A DNA stretch of 64,000 nucleotides, taken from assembly GCF_004792665.1 (NCBI RefSeq), contig NZ_SRZX01000003.1, forward strand, positions 1 to 64,000. The letters run 5' to 3'. This DNA comes from Marinobacter orientalis (GTDB lineage Bacteria; Pseudomonadota; Gammaproteobacteria; Pseudomonadales; Oleiphilaceae). The translations under genes and the position numbers were made by a program. Shown here piece after piece: positions 8,824 through 17,394 of this stretch (the first letter of the stretch is position 1; every line of letters starts with the position of its first letter). Below the pieces are notes generated by a model that saw only the letters and a program-made list of their open reading frames with translations, searched no databases and was not told where the DNA came from.

Positions 8824-9578
8824 TGAGAAAGCTGATAGTTGGTCTTTTCATAGTGATCCTGCCGGCTCTCGGGTTGGCAGCTGCGCCATCCGTCGAGTTA
8901 GACACGATGGAGCCGGATCATACCAATAAGGCGTCGCTTCAGCGCGGCGCAGCCCTGTTCACCAACTACTGTATGGGGTGTCACTCCATGGAGTACGCCC
9001 GTTACAAACGGGTATCGGATGATCTGGGTATTCCTCCGGAGCTTTATGAGGAAAATCTCATCTTTACTGGTGCGAAAATCGGCGAGTTGATGAAGAATTC
9101 CATGAGCAAGGACATGGCGGCTGACTGGTTTGGTGCTCCGCCACCCGACCTGACGCTGGAGTCCCGCCTTCGTGGTGAAGACTGGATCTATTCCTATCTG
9201 CGAGGCTTCTATAAAGATGATAACCGCCCGCTGGGTGTGAATAATGTGGTCTTCGAAAACGTGGGCATGCCTCACGTCATGGCAGACCTTCAGGGCCTGT
9301 GTGCCGTTGAGCCGCGAATCGGTGAGGAGGCAACTGTGGATCCTCTCAGTGGGGATGTCCGGAATGCGGACATCTGCCCGGAGTGGGAAAGCGAAGGCTC
9401 GATGTCTCCGGCGGAATTCAACGCTGCCATGTACGACCTGACCAACTTCATGTCCTACATGGGTGATCCGGTAAAGGTGGAGCGCGAAAGGCTTGGTATG
9501 TTTGTCCTGATCTTCGTGGCGATCTTCTTTGTCTTTGCCTACCTGCTTAATCGCGAATACTGGAAGGACGTACACTGA
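8823..9578 (+). CDS. petC: Cytochrome c1 of the bc1 complex
   Basis: The 251-residue protein starts at the ATG that overlaps the petB stop; a longer in-frame reading from 8583 lies inside petB and is not used. Residues 1-20 form a Sec signal peptide ending near LAA-AP. The heme motif CMGCH is at 50-54 and a GMPHVM segment holds the likely axial Met. The C-terminal helix MFVLIFVAIFFVFAYLLN followed by REYWKDVH anchors it in the membrane with the heme domain in the periplasm. Confidence 0.96.
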   Translation: MRKLIVGLFIVILPALGLAAAPSVELDTMEPDHTNKASLQRGAALFTNYCMGCHSMEYARYKRVSDDLGIPPELYEENLIFTGAKIGELMKNSMSKDMAADWFGAPPPDLTLESRLRGEDWIYSYLRGFYKDDNRPLGVNNVVFENVGMPHVMADLQGLCAVEPRIGEEATVDPLSGDVRNADICPEWESEGSMSPAEFNAAMYDLTNFMSYMGDPVKVERERLGMFVLIFVAIFFVFAYLLNREYWKDVH

Positions 9579-9607
9579 GATTTCAGGTATAATCCTTATC
9601 CCTGAGT

Positions 9608-9646
9608 TCCAGCGGGCAGTTGCCGGCCCGCTGGATTTTTGCGTTT
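9608..9646 (+). terminator. Terminator of petABC
   Basis: TCCAGCGGGC pairs perfectly with GCCCGCTGGA around an 8-base loop, followed by TTTTT-GCG-TTTTT. A TATAAT at 9588 just upstream has no good -35 and may be chance. Confidence 0.85.
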
Positions 9647-9686
9647 TTCAGGGTCAATTCGGTTAGTCAAATCGTGAGGTAGTTCT

Positions 9687-10316
9687 ATGGGCGTTGTGAC
9701 CAAGAGGTCATCAATGACGTTTTTCTCGGACCCGGCCAGTCATTACAGCCACAGAGTCCGCATTGTTCTGGCAGAAAAGGGCGTAACCGTTGACGTCGTG
9801 AACGTTGATCCGGACAACCCTCCGGCAGAGCTGGCCGATCTTAATCCCTACAATGCCCTGCCGACTCTGGTGGATCGTGACCTGGTACTCTATGAGCCCA
9901 ACATCATGATGGAGTATCTGGATGAGCGTTTTCCTCATCCTCCACTGCTGCCGGTATACCCGGTCGCACGGGCCAACAGCCGGCTGATGATTCATCGCAT
10001 CCAGAAAGATTGGTGCGGGCTGGTGGATCAGATTCTTGCCCAGCCTAATGCCAAGGCATCTGATGTTGCGCGCAAGGAGCTTCGCGAGAGCCTGCTGGCG
10101 ACTGCGCCATTGTTTGGTGAAATGCCATTTTTCCTCTCGGAAGAGTTCACTATCGTTGACTGCTGCATTGCCCCGATTCTGTGGCGTTTGCCGTCACTGG
10201 GCATAGAGCTCAATGAGAAGCAGGCAAAGCCGCTTCAAAAGTATATGGAAAGCATTTTCAGTCGTGAAGGCTTCAAGGCGAGCCTGTCGGACCTGGAAGA
10301 AGATATTCGCAGTTGA
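9687..10316 (+). CDS. sspA: Stringent starvation protein A
   Basis: A glutathione-S-transferase-fold protein that binds RNA polymerase and modulates transcription under starvation and acid stress. The 209 residues include the thioredoxin-like N-terminal domain ([21 protein letters not shown]), [35 protein letters not shown], and an all-helical C-terminal domain with PYVPC-like [18 protein letters not shown] lies 6 bases before the ATG. The sspA-sspB pair, downstream of petABC, is the usual arrangement in many gammaproteobacteria. Confidence 0.95.
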   Translation: MGVVTKRSSMTFFSDPASHYSHRVRIVLAEKGVTVDVVNVDPDNPPAELADLNPYNALPTLVDRDLVLYEPNIMMEYLDERFPHPPLLPVYPVARANSRLMIHRIQKDWCGLVDQILAQPNAKASDVARKELRESLLATAPLFGEMPFFLSEEFTIVDCCIAPILWRLPSLGIELNEKQAKPLQKYMESIFSREGFKASLSDLEEDIRS

Positions 10317-10351
10317 TTTTCAGAGCCTGAAACCGGTTCAGGAGAAAGGCA

Positions 10352-10792
10352 GTGCCTGATAGCAAAATAACCATGACATCGAGTCGGCCATATCTGGTCA
10401 GGGCGTTCAACGAGTGGATTCTCGATAATGACTGCACCCCCTACATTGTAGTGGATGCGGGAATTCAGGGGGTCCAGGTGCCAACTGACCATGTCGCCAA
10501 TGGGCAGATAGTGCTGAACATCAGCCCGGGAGCGGTCCGTGGCCTGGTGATTGGCAACGGCGCACTGGAGTTCAGCGCCCGCTTCGGGGGCGTGCCTATG
10601 CAGGTGTTTATCCCTCTGCAAGCGGTTATGGCAGTCTACGCCAAGGAAAACGGCGAGGGGATGGTGTTTGGCAGCGAGCCTGGCTCACCAGATCCGGAAG
10701 GTCCCGGAGGCAAGGATGTGGACAAGCCCGGTGACAGTGGGCAAAGCGGGGATCGACCCACCGGCCGGCCAACCCTCAAGGTGGTGAAATAG
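10352..10792 (+). CDS. sspB: ClpXP protease specificity-enhancing factor SspB
   Basis: An adaptor that binds ssrA-tagged peptides and delivers them to ClpXP. The 146-residue product has the substrate-binding core (RPYLVRAFNEWILDNDCTPYIVVDA, GGVPMQVFIPLQAVMAVYAKENGEGMVF), a flexible Pro/Gly/Asp linker, and the ClpX-docking tail RPTLKVVK at the C-terminus. The start is a GTG with AGGAGAAAGG upstream. Confidence 0.95.
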   Translation: MPDSKITMTSSRPYLVRAFNEWILDNDCTPYIVVDAGIQGVQVPTDHVANGQIVLNISPGAVRGLVIGNGALEFSARFGGVPMQVFIPLQAVMAVYAKENGEGMVFGSEPGSPDPEGPGGKDVDKPGDSGQSGDRPTGRPTLKVVK

Positions 10793-10831
10793 CCCTTCGT
10801 AATCTGTCCTGAAAATCGCGATGAACCCGCG

Positions 10832-10863
10832 AAAGCCAGCTGCCGGAATCAGCTGGCTTTTTT
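10832..10863 (+). terminator. Bidirectional terminator between sspB and diaA
   Basis: AAAGCCAGCT pairs with AGCTGGCTTT around a 9-base loop and is followed by T6 on the plus strand. It separates convergent genes and ends against the diaA stop. Confidence 0.85.
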
Positions 10864-10864
10864 G

Positions 10865-11455
10865 CTATCCGCCAAAGAGTTTTTCGTCGATCAGCCCACA
10901 CAGGGCGTTTATAACCACCAGCATGACGGGTGTTGCAGCGGTCGGCGAGAGGTTGTCCAGTGCAATCTCATGGTCTTCAGGGTGCAGTAGTGACGTAATG
11001 TCAGTCTTTTCCTTGGCGCTGAGCACCACCACGTTCATTTCCCGGTCATGAGCTGCCTGAATGGCCTGTATCAGATTGGCCTTGTGGCCATCGTCTACAA
11101 AGACCATTAACAGGTCATTAGCTTTACCGATGGCTCGAACCTGTCTGGAGAATGTGTCATTGAAACGATTGTCACGGCAGATTGCAGAGTAGGTTGTTGC
11201 ATCCGCACCAAGATTGATGGCCGGTAGTGCCGGGCGATCCTGCTCGAATCGATTGAGCAGCGCGGTGCAGAAATACTGGGCAAGAATGTTGGCGTTGCCA
11301 TTGGCACAGGCGATGATCTTACCGTCACTGAGCAGGGCTCCGACCAGAGCATCCGAGGCCCTCTCTATGCCGGGCGCTGTTGAGCTGGCGGTGTGTGCGG
11401 TATGCTCCATGTGATTGGCGAACCACTGATTTATCTGCTGTTCGGTATCCGTCAT
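10865..11455 (-). CDS. diaA: DnaA initiator-associating SIS-domain protein DiaA
   Basis: A tetrameric SIS (sugar isomerase) domain protein that binds DnaA at oriC and promotes timely initiation. The 196-residue product is read from MTDTEQQINQWF, the start two bases after the yraN stop; a start 30 bases upstream would overlap yraN. SIS features include GKIIACANGNANILAQYFCTALLNRFEQDRPALPAINL and DLLMVFVDDGHKANLIQAIQAAHDREMNVVVLSA. The GNGNA(S) motif reads ANGNAN here. DiaA is close to GmhA (phosphoheptose isomerase), but the yraN-lpoA neighbourhood favours DiaA. Confidence 0.88.
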   Translation of the reverse strand: MTDTEQQINQWFANHMEHTAHTASSTAPGIERASDALVGALLSDGKIIACANGNANILAQYFCTALLNRFEQDRPALPAINLGADATTYSAICRDNRFNDTFSRQVRAIGKANDLLMVFVDDGHKANLIQAIQAAHDREMNVVVLSAKEKTDITSLLHPEDHEIALDNLSPTAATPVMLVVINALCGLIDEKLFGG

Positions 11456-11457
11456 AG

Positions 11458-11832
11458 TCAGGCCTGAATCGCGTTTCTGATCCATTGTATCCGGTATTTT
11501 GTATTTTCGCCCGGTGCGATCGCAACAACGTCGATCCGGCTATAGCTGTGCCACAGACCATGTTTGTGGAGATAGAACGAGGCCGCTTTGATCAGCCGTT
11601 TCTGTTTTGTGGGAGTTATCGATTCTGCCGCCCCGGTCAGGCTGCCCCTTCCGCGGAAGCGAACCTCGAAAAATACCAGGGTTCCGTCATCAACTCCGAC
11701 AAGGTCAATCTCGCCCCCGCGGCTGAACACGTTTCGCTCAAGGATCCTGATGCCGCGGCTCATGAGGTAGCGGGCTGCGACTTCTTCCGCCTGATTTCCC
11801 GTCGCCTTGCGGGTTTTCCGAGTGCCTTCCAT
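11458..11832 (-). CDS. yraN: YraN/UPF0102 family endonuclease-like protein
   Basis: The 124-residue protein belongs to the restriction-endonuclease-fold UPF0102 family. Seen: GNQAEEVAARYLMSRGIRILERN, then GGEIDLVGVDDGTLVFFEVRFRG. The D-(x)n-ExV pattern of the fold is present, though the usual EVK reads EVR. The biological role in the family is not settled. It sits between lpoA and diaA on the minus strand, as in E. coli. Confidence 0.92.
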   Translation of the reverse strand: MEGTRKTRKATGNQAEEVAARYLMSRGIRILERNVFSRGGEIDLVGVDDGTLVFFEVRFRGRGSLTGAAESITPTKQKRLIKAASFYLHKHGLWHSYSRIDVVAIAPGENTKYRIQWIRNAIQA

Positions 11833-11847
11833 GGCTGAAGCCTGCTT

Positions 11848-13716
11848 TTATTCCTGCCCGGTAAATTCGTCCGTCTCCTGGGTTTCTTCGACGGTGGATG
11901 GCTCCAGGGGAGGGAGCCTTTCGGGTGTACCGTTACGGAATTTTGCCCACAATTGTTGCCGGTGAATACTGCCGTCAGACGTCATGGACAGCTTTCCTGT
12001 CTGCCCGTCAATGGTTGCGTCTTCAACCTGTCTTAGCAGAGGCAGACGCTTGCTCAGATTCCAGGCGTCCGCTCCCATGGCGAACAGGCGGCCGAGCTGT
12101 CCTCTGATATCGGGCATGGCTTCTCTTACAGCGCCACGGAACTGGTTGTCGTCTTCCAGTATCCAGGGCGTGTCGGTGAAAATAACGCCATTCAGATCAC
12201 GGTCCCGGGATGGATCCGGGTTGCCCTCATAGACCATGGAAGGGGAGTATACCGGTAGGTTGCCGCCAAAATAGAATGCGAATAAAGGCTTGAACTGGCG
12301 TGCGAGCGTTGGCTCGGCAACCATGACGATGCCGTCGGCATCCTGCCGGCGCCGGGGTTCGAACTCGACATTGATGCCGGCCGTGCGTTCAACATCAATG
12401 GCGCGGTCGCGGGAGACAGTGATTCCCAGCAGATCGGCAGTCACAGCCCGCAGATTATCCTCACGGTAATAACGCTCTATGTCCAGGGCCACACCTCCGT
12501 TCTGTTCGAGACGCCGGAGCAGTGCCGTTTCCAGCCGGTCGCCCCAGTCCCCCGCCGGGATCAGCACAAGAACCTGATCAATGTTCTCGCCTGTCATGCG
12601 GTCGGCGATTTGCCGTGCTTCGTCTTCCGCGGACAGCCCGAACTGATAAAGCCCGGACGGTGCTTCTGTGTCGGACGGCAGGTAGTTCAGCCCCAGAACG
12701 GGAACCGGCAGAGACTCCATGTCAGAGAGTGTCGACAGCGCATCTTTTTCCAGTGGGCCGACAATCAGGTCCTGATTGTCATTGGCGAGATCTTCATAAA
12801 GCGCTGGGAAAGCGGTATCGGACGTGTCCACGACCCGGATGCTGATTTTTTCACGATCCGCTGACTCGTCCTCATAGTAGGCGGCAAAGAAACCATCGCG
12901 GATTGCCGCGCCGGCACTGGCCAGAGGCCCTCTGAGCGGAACGGCGAGTGTGATCCGCTGGGGGCGGGACTCGGCAAGGCTGGCAATAAGCTGCAGCTCA
13001 GCAGGTGGTGTAGAGGCTGCGGGATGCTCTGGCCAGTTATTCTGCCAGTTACGGATCCTCCTGCCCTGTTCGTCCAGGTTGTCCTCCGGTTCCCTGAGAA
13101 TCGCGGCCAGCTCGAGCCAGCCCTGGGCCTCGTAGCCGATAGCGCGCCCCTTCTCATCCGCCAGTTCGGTATCCGGGGTTCGTTTCAGATTCTGCCAGAT
13201 AGCGTCATGGAGCGTTTGAGTGTCAGCTTCAGTGTCCGCCTCTGCAAGCAGGATCAGGGTGATGGCAGCTGCCAGGTTGTCCCCGGCAAGACGATAGGCC
13301 TGCTCCTGCAGGCTTGCCGCCCGGCTGATCAGGTTCCGGTCGTAGTTCAGAAAATGATCCGGGTCGATTGCAGATGTGATATCCGCGGCCCATTGGGCGT
13401 CATCCAGCGCCACAGCACTTGCCAGAGCCAGGAGTATCCGCTGGTTTTCCGTTTCTTCGTCGGCTGCGTCAAACTGGTCGCTTTGCAGGAGTGTTCTGGC
13501 ATCCCGGTGCTGGTTTCGGTTCTGGAACCTGTCCGCCGCCCGTAACAGGTAGGCCTGTGCCTCCTGCCGGTCTGCTTCGCTTGCTGCGACGTCAAGAGCC
13601 TCGCTGGCACTCTCGGCGACGTGGGATTCCAGGTTCACGCTGGCGCAACCGGCAAACAGTAGTACCATTGCCATAAGGAGGGCGGTGATTCTCAGGTTCA
13701 GGCGGTATCTGTTCAT
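11848..13716 (-). CDS. lpoA: Penicillin-binding protein activator LpoA (LppC family lipoprotein)
   Basis: An outer-membrane lipoprotein that reaches through the peptidoglycan to activate PBP1A. The start chosen is MNRYRLNLRITALLMAMV, giving a lipoprotein signal with lipobox LFAGC and 622 residues; an upstream in-frame start adds 45 residues without a signal sequence and is rejected. The N-terminal half is a TPR-like helical domain, and the C-terminal half is a periplasmic-binding-protein fold (ITLAVPLRGPLASAGAAIRDGFFAAYY, LIVGPLEKDALSTL, GADAWNL). It heads the minus-strand lpoA-yraN-diaA operon and is divergent from rsmI. Confidence 0.93.
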   Translation of the reverse strand: MNRYRLNLRITALLMAMVLLFAGCASVNLESHVAESASEALDVAASEADRQEAQAYLLRAADRFQNRNQHRDARTLLQSDQFDAADEETENQRILLALASAVALDDAQWAADITSAIDPDHFLNYDRNLISRAASLQEQAYRLAGDNLAAAITLILLAEADTEADTQTLHDAIWQNLKRTPDTELADEKGRAIGYEAQGWLELAAILREPEDNLDEQGRRIRNWQNNWPEHPAASTPPAELQLIASLAESRPQRITLAVPLRGPLASAGAAIRDGFFAAYYEDESADREKISIRVVDTSDTAFPALYEDLANDNQDLIVGPLEKDALSTLSDMESLPVPVLGLNYLPSDTEAPSGLYQFGLSAEDEARQIADRMTGENIDQVLVLIPAGDWGDRLETALLRRLEQNGGVALDIERYYREDNLRAVTADLLGITVSRDRAIDVERTAGINVEFEPRRRQDADGIVMVAEPTLARQFKPLFAFYFGGNLPVYSPSMVYEGNPDPSRDRDLNGVIFTDTPWILEDDNQFRGAVREAMPDIRGQLGRLFAMGADAWNLSKRLPLLRQVEDATIDGQTGKLSMTSDGSIHRQQLWAKFRNGTPERLPPLEPSTVEETQETDEFTGQE

Positions 13717-13901
13717 GGCTGGTTCACAATACTCCGGGTTATTACGCTTGTGGCGCCGGGTAATCGGCGGCATCATGCCGGAAGCCCCGATCCCGCCGGG
13801 CTTGCCGTAAAATGTTTGCTTAATCAGGCCAGCAAGTTTAACAGCTCCCACGCGAATTCACATGACGTTGATGTTATACGCTGGGGTAAAGAGAGGTATT
13901 C

Positions 13902-14768
13902 GTGGATCCGGAGAATGACTCGCCAGGACAGTCTGGCACACTTTATATCGTGGCTACTCCCATCGGTAATCTGGAAGACATGTCCCCGAGGGCCACTGCT
14001 ATTTTATCACGGGTGTCTGTGATTGCCGCAGAGGACACCCGGCACAGCGGACGGCTGTTGCAGTATCTGGGGGTCCGCAAGCCGATGGTGGCTCTGCACG
14101 ACCATAATGAGCGGGACAAGGCAGGGCTGGTTCTGGACAGGCTTGCAGCCTCCCAGGATGTTGCGCTGATTTCAGACGCTGGTACACCGCTGATTTCCGA
14201 CCCCGGCTATGTGCTGGTGCGCGAGGCGCGGGCCCGTGGCTTCCGGGTCAGCCCGGTGCCTGGCGCCTGCGCGCTCGTTGCGGCGTTAAGTGCGGCCGGC
14301 TTGCCCACGGACCGGTTTCTTTTTGAAGGTTTCCTGCCATCCAGGCAGGGGGCGCGAAAAGCGGCACTTGAGCGTCTGTCAGGAGAATCTGCAACCCTGG
14401 TATTCTATGAATCCCCACATCGAATTGTTGAAACAGTCAGGGAGATTGAGCGGGTTATGGGGGGCGAGCGGGAACTGGTGCTGGCCCGGGAGCTCACCAA
14501 AACCTTCGAGACTTTCTATGCCGGTCCCGTGGGCCGTGTGAGGGAGAGCCTTGAGGCAGACCCTCATGGCAGTCGCGGCGAGTTCGTAGTGATGATCCAT
14601 GGGGCCAGTGCTGAAGAACTAACCGCCGGCTCGGTGGAAGTGGACCGTGTGCTTGCGTTGTTGCTTACGGAACTGCCGGTCAAGAAAGCAGCGAAGTTGG
14701 CGGCGGAGTTAACGGGCAGTTCCAAGAACGAACTCTATCAGCGTGCGCTGGAGCTGAAGGCCGGGTAG
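13902..14768 (+). CDS. rsmI: 16S rRNA (cytidine(1402)-2'-O)-methyltransferase
   Basis: A tetrapyrrole-methylase-fold enzyme that methylates the ribose of C1402 in the decoding centre. The 288-residue product has LYIVATPIGNLEDMSPRA at the N-terminus, AEDTRHSGRLL, HDHNE, LISDAGTPLISDPGYVLV and PVPGACALVAALSAAGLP, all diagnostic. The start is GTG with GAGAGG upstream. It is divergent from lpoA, the same pairing as yraL/yraM in E. coli. Confidence 0.96.
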   Translation: MDPENDSPGQSGTLYIVATPIGNLEDMSPRATAILSRVSVIAAEDTRHSGRLLQYLGVRKPMVALHDHNERDKAGLVLDRLAASQDVALISDAGTPLISDPGYVLVREARARGFRVSPVPGACALVAALSAAGLPTDRFLFEGFLPSRQGARKAALERLSGESATLVFYESPHRIVETVREIERVMGGERELVLARELTKTFETFYAGPVGRVRESLEADPHGSRGEFVVMIHGASAEELTAGSVEVDRVLALLLTELPVKKAAKLAAELTGSSKNELYQRALELKAG

Positions 14769-14820
14769 CGGCATCGGTATATTCACGCCCGTGAAATCCA
14801 CTGCCAGGGAATGGTTTTTC

Positions 14821-14849
14821 TTGCCTGCCACCCTGTGCTGGAGTATGGT
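14821..14849 (+). promoter_or_regulatory. Promoter of rnpB
   Basis: TTGCCT, a 17-base spacer and TATGGT (14844-14849) place transcription at about 14857, exactly where the P1 helix of RNase P RNA begins. The discriminator TCGCCC is GC-rich, as in stringently controlled RNA promoters. Confidence 0.65.
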
Positions 14850-14856
14850 CTCGCCC

Positions 14857-15215
14857 GAGTTCGCCAGACAGTCGCCGCCGGTTTTACCGGGGGAGGAAAG
14901 TCCGGGCTCCACAGGGCAAGGTGCCAGGTAACGCCTGGGCGGCGTGAGCCGACGGAAAGTGCAACAGAAAGTATACCGCCTAAGTGGCCGTGACACGCTC
15001 GCGGTCACCGGTAAGGGTGAAATGGTGCGGTAAGAGCGCACCGCGTGACTGGCAACAGTTCACGGCGATGGCAAACCCCACCTGGAGCAAGACCAAATAG
15101 GAATCCCATGGCGCGGCCCGCGCTGGATTCGGGTAGGTCGCTTGAGGCCTGCGGCGACGCAGGCCCTAGATGAATGACTGTCCCAGACAGAACCCGGCTT
15201 ACCGGCGAACTCATT
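14857..15215 (+). ncRNA. rnpB: RNase P RNA, bacterial type A
   Basis: The catalytic RNA of RNase P, which removes the 5' leader of pre-tRNAs. P1 is formed by GAGTTCGCC (14857-14865) and GGCGAACTC (15204-15212). Inside are CAGACAGTCGCCGCC, GAGGAAAGTCCGGGCTCCA, GTGCCAGGTAACGCCTGGG, the GTAAGGGTGAAA block, GGTAAGAGCGCACCGCG, AGCAAGACCAAATAGG and the 3' block TAGATGAATGACTGTCC with ACAGAACCCGGCTTA. These are the universal conserved regions in order. The GGTAA-type tRNA CCA-binding loop is intact. Confidence 0.97.
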
Positions 15216-15426
15216 TTTCTTTTCCGCTTTATCTGACATTCGTCATTCTCACCAGCTAACTTTTATAGCCAAAAAATCTTAGAGCTCACTTGTCAGCTTC
15301 AGTTCTGTCCGCAGGTGATTGATTTATGGGTTTTTCTTTTCCGTAATTTCCGGCCTGACACCAATCTTGTTCCGTAACCTGTTGTCATAAAAGGAACTTT
15401 TCCAAGTGTGGCGCTGTTCGCGGCGC
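15216..15426 (+). other. Intergenic region between rnpB and the mra promoter
   Basis: About 210 AT-richer bases without a supported gene. A short T run directly after rnpB P1 may help termination. No start codon with a convincing Shine-Dalgarno and no conserved RNA was recognised here. Confidence 0.5.
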
Positions 15427-15455
15427 TTGCATTGTGTATTGCGTGTTTCTATAGT
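15427..15455 (+). promoter_or_regulatory. Promoter of the mra/dcw cluster
   Basis: TTGCAT (15427-15432), a 17-base spacer and TATAGT (15450-15455) form a strong sigma70 promoter. Transcription would begin near 15462, at the edge of the MraZ boxes. It corresponds in position to Pmra of E. coli, the main promoter of the division cluster. Confidence 0.75.
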
Positions 15456-15463
15456 GTGCACAA

Positions 15464-15498
15464 GTGGGAAAAAGTGGTTTCTAGTGGTTATTTGTGGT
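15464..15498 (+). promoter_or_regulatory. MraZ operator: four phased GTGG[G/T] boxes
   Basis: GTGGG at 15464 and GTGGT at 15474, 15484 and 15494 recur at an exact 10-base period, one helical turn. A degenerate GTGTG at 15454 continues the phase into the -10 element. MraZ is known to bind such GTGGG/T repeats with 5-base spacers and to repress its own cluster. The boxes cover the predicted transcription start. Confidence 0.85.
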
Positions 15499-15522
15499 TT
15501 CTGAACCCCGGAATTGGTGCGA

Positions 15523-15975
15523 ATGAGCAATTTTCTTGGCAGTCATGCCATCAATATGGATGCGAAGGGTCGCCTTGCGATTCCCGCCAAGGTGCGTGAA
15601 GAGCTCGCGCATGCCTGCGGTGGTCGCATTGTGTTGACCGCCAATGCCGATGAAGAGCGCTGCCTGCTGGTGTATCCGGAGCCGCAGTGGGAGGCGCTGA
15701 GGCCACAAATTGAAGCCCTTCCCAATATGAACAAGGCGGCCCGCAGGCTACAGCGTCTGTTGTTGGGTCATGCCACACCGCTGGAACTGGATTCTGCCGG
15801 TCGCATCCTGGTGCCACCCACATTGCGCAGTTATGCGCGGCTAGAGAAAAAACTGATGTTGATTGGTCAGGGTAAAAAGCTGGAACTGTGGAGCGAAGAG
15901 CGCTGGTTCGCCTGGCTGGACGAGTCCTCGGATGAAGAAGAAATGCCACCTGAGATGGAAGCATTGTCATTATGA
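15523..15975 (+). CDS. mraZ: Transcriptional regulator MraZ
   Basis: The 150-residue protein has two SpoVT/AbrB-type domains: [19 protein letters not shown] near the N-terminus and [19 protein letters not shown] in the second half. MraZ forms rings and represses the dcw cluster through the boxes upstream. The ATG at 15523 is chosen over a TTG nine bases earlier because it begins [13 protein letters not shown] as in the family. Its stop overlaps the rsmH start in ATGA. Confidence 0.96.
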   Translation: MSNFLGSHAINMDAKGRLAIPAKVREELAHACGGRIVLTANADEERCLLVYPEPQWEALRPQIEALPNMNKAARRLQRLLLGHATPLELDSAGRILVPPTLRSYARLEKKLMLIGQGKKLELWSEERWFAWLDESSDEEEMPPEMEALSL

Positions 15976-16952
15976 CCGTCGACCGCAAGCAGGAGCCGGC
16001 CGGTCCGTACCGGCATCGATCTGTGCTCCTGGACTCGGCGGTCGACCTGCTGATCAGCGATCCGGATGGCGTTTATATTGATGGCACCTTCGGCCGCGGC
16101 GGCCACAGCCGCTTGATTCTGGGGCAGCTTGGTCCTGGTGGAAAACTGCTGGGCATCGACAAGGATCCCGAGGCGATTGAGGCGGCCCGCGAGCTGGCGC
16201 TTGAGGATCCGCGTTTCCAGCCATTTCACGGCTCCTTTGCCGAACTTGGCGCGGCTGCAGATGCCCAGGGTTGGATGAAGGTTAATGGCGTATTGCTGGA
16301 TCTAGGTGTTTCATCCCCGCAACTGGATGACGCTGCCAGGGGGTTCAGCTTTATGCGGAATGGTCCGCTGGACATGAGGATGGATCCGGGTCAGGCGCCC
16401 AGTGCGGCGCAGTGGCTGGCCGAAGCGGATGAAAAAGACATTGCCTACGTTATCTGGCGATACGGTGAGGAAAGATTTTCCCGTCGTATCGCCCGTCTCA
16501 TTGTGGAGCGACGCAAGGAAACTCCGCTTGAGACAACGCATCAACTGGCATCACTGGTCAGTGAGGCGGTTCCAAAAAAAGAAAAGCACAAGCACCCGGC
16601 TACGCGGACTTTCCAGGCCATCCGGATTTTTATCAATCGGGAACTGGAAGACCTGGAGGCGGGGCTCAGTGCTGCCGCTGAAAAGCTGATGCCCGGCGGA
16701 CGGTTGGTGGTGATCAGCTTTCACTCGCTGGAGGACCGGCTGGTCAAGCGCTTCATGCGGGACCTGGCTCGTGGTCCGAGGCTGCCAAAAGGCGTTCCGG
16801 TGACTGCTGAGCAGGAAGCATCGGCATTCCGGCTGATAGGCAAGGCCAACAAGGCGGATACAGAAGAAGTAAGTGACAACGTGCGGGCGAGAAGTGCGGT
16901 TATGCGTGTTCTCGAACGGATACCGGAACAACACAGGCAACAACAGAAGTAG
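15972..16952 (+). CDS. rsmH: 16S rRNA (cytosine(1402)-N4)-methyltransferase
   Basis: A SAM-dependent methyltransferase acting on C1402 of 16S rRNA, the same nucleotide modified by RsmI encoded 2 kb upstream. The 326-residue product has [15 protein letters not shown], the SAM motif [44 protein letters not shown] and the C-terminal [16 protein letters not shown]. It is translationally coupled to mraZ by a four-base overlap. Confidence 0.97.
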   Translation: MTVDRKQEPAGPYRHRSVLLDSAVDLLISDPDGVYIDGTFGRGGHSRLILGQLGPGGKLLGIDKDPEAIEAARELALEDPRFQPFHGSFAELGAAADAQGWMKVNGVLLDLGVSSPQLDDAARGFSFMRNGPLDMRMDPGQAPSAAQWLAEADEKDIAYVIWRYGEERFSRRIARLIVERRKETPLETTHQLASLVSEAVPKKEKHKHPATRTFQAIRIFINRELEDLEAGLSAAAEKLMPGGRLVVISFHSLEDRLVKRFMRDLARGPRLPKGVPVTAEQEASAFRLIGKANKADTEEVSDNVRARSAVMRVLERIPEQHRQQQK

Positions 16953-16965
16953 GGAGCGCGGAATC

Positions 16966-17373
16966 ATGGGCGCGGTAGCCATTGAAAGGCCAATAAAGAC
17001 AGCACGAATCAACAGGCAGCGTGTCAGGGACGGAGTGGCCACGGCGGTCAGGCTGTCGCAGCAGGTCTTCGCGGCGCTTCAGCAGAAGCGTGTGCTGATC
17101 TCCATTGGCCTGGTGATACTTCTGGTGGTGTCATCGCTGGGTGTCGTGGTCAGTGCTCACGAGAACCGGGAACTGTTCAATACGCTGTCGCAACTGCAGG
17201 AGCAGCGTGACAATCACCAGCGCGAGTGGAGCCAGTTGTTGCTGGAGCAAAGTGCGCTGAGTGCACATGGCCGGGTGGAACAGTTGGCTTCAGAACGTTT
17301 CGACATGGTTGTGCCCGGCAAGCAGGACATCGTATTGGTACCACTGATGGCGCCCCTTGTCGGGGCACGTTGA
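16966..17373 (+). CDS. ftsL: Cell division protein FtsL
   Basis: A small bitopic divisome protein that forms a complex with FtsQ and FtsB and helps activate FtsWI. The 135-residue product starts at MGAVAIERPIKTARI; an upstream in-frame start lies within rsmH. A single membrane helix (VLISIGLVILLVVSSLGVVVSA, split here by no charged residue) spans about residues 43-64. A leucine-zipper-like periplasmic coiled coil follows (ELFNTLSQLQEQRDNHQ). Identity rests on topology and position between rsmH and ftsI. Confidence 0.92.
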   Translation: MGAVAIERPIKTARINRQRVRDGVATAVRLSQQVFAALQQKRVLISIGLVILLVVSSLGVVVSAHENRELFNTLSQLQEQRDNHQREWSQLLLEQSALSAHGRVEQLASERFDMVVPGKQDIVLVPLMAPLVGAR

Positions 17374-17394
17374 ACGAAAATAACAAACCGTAAG

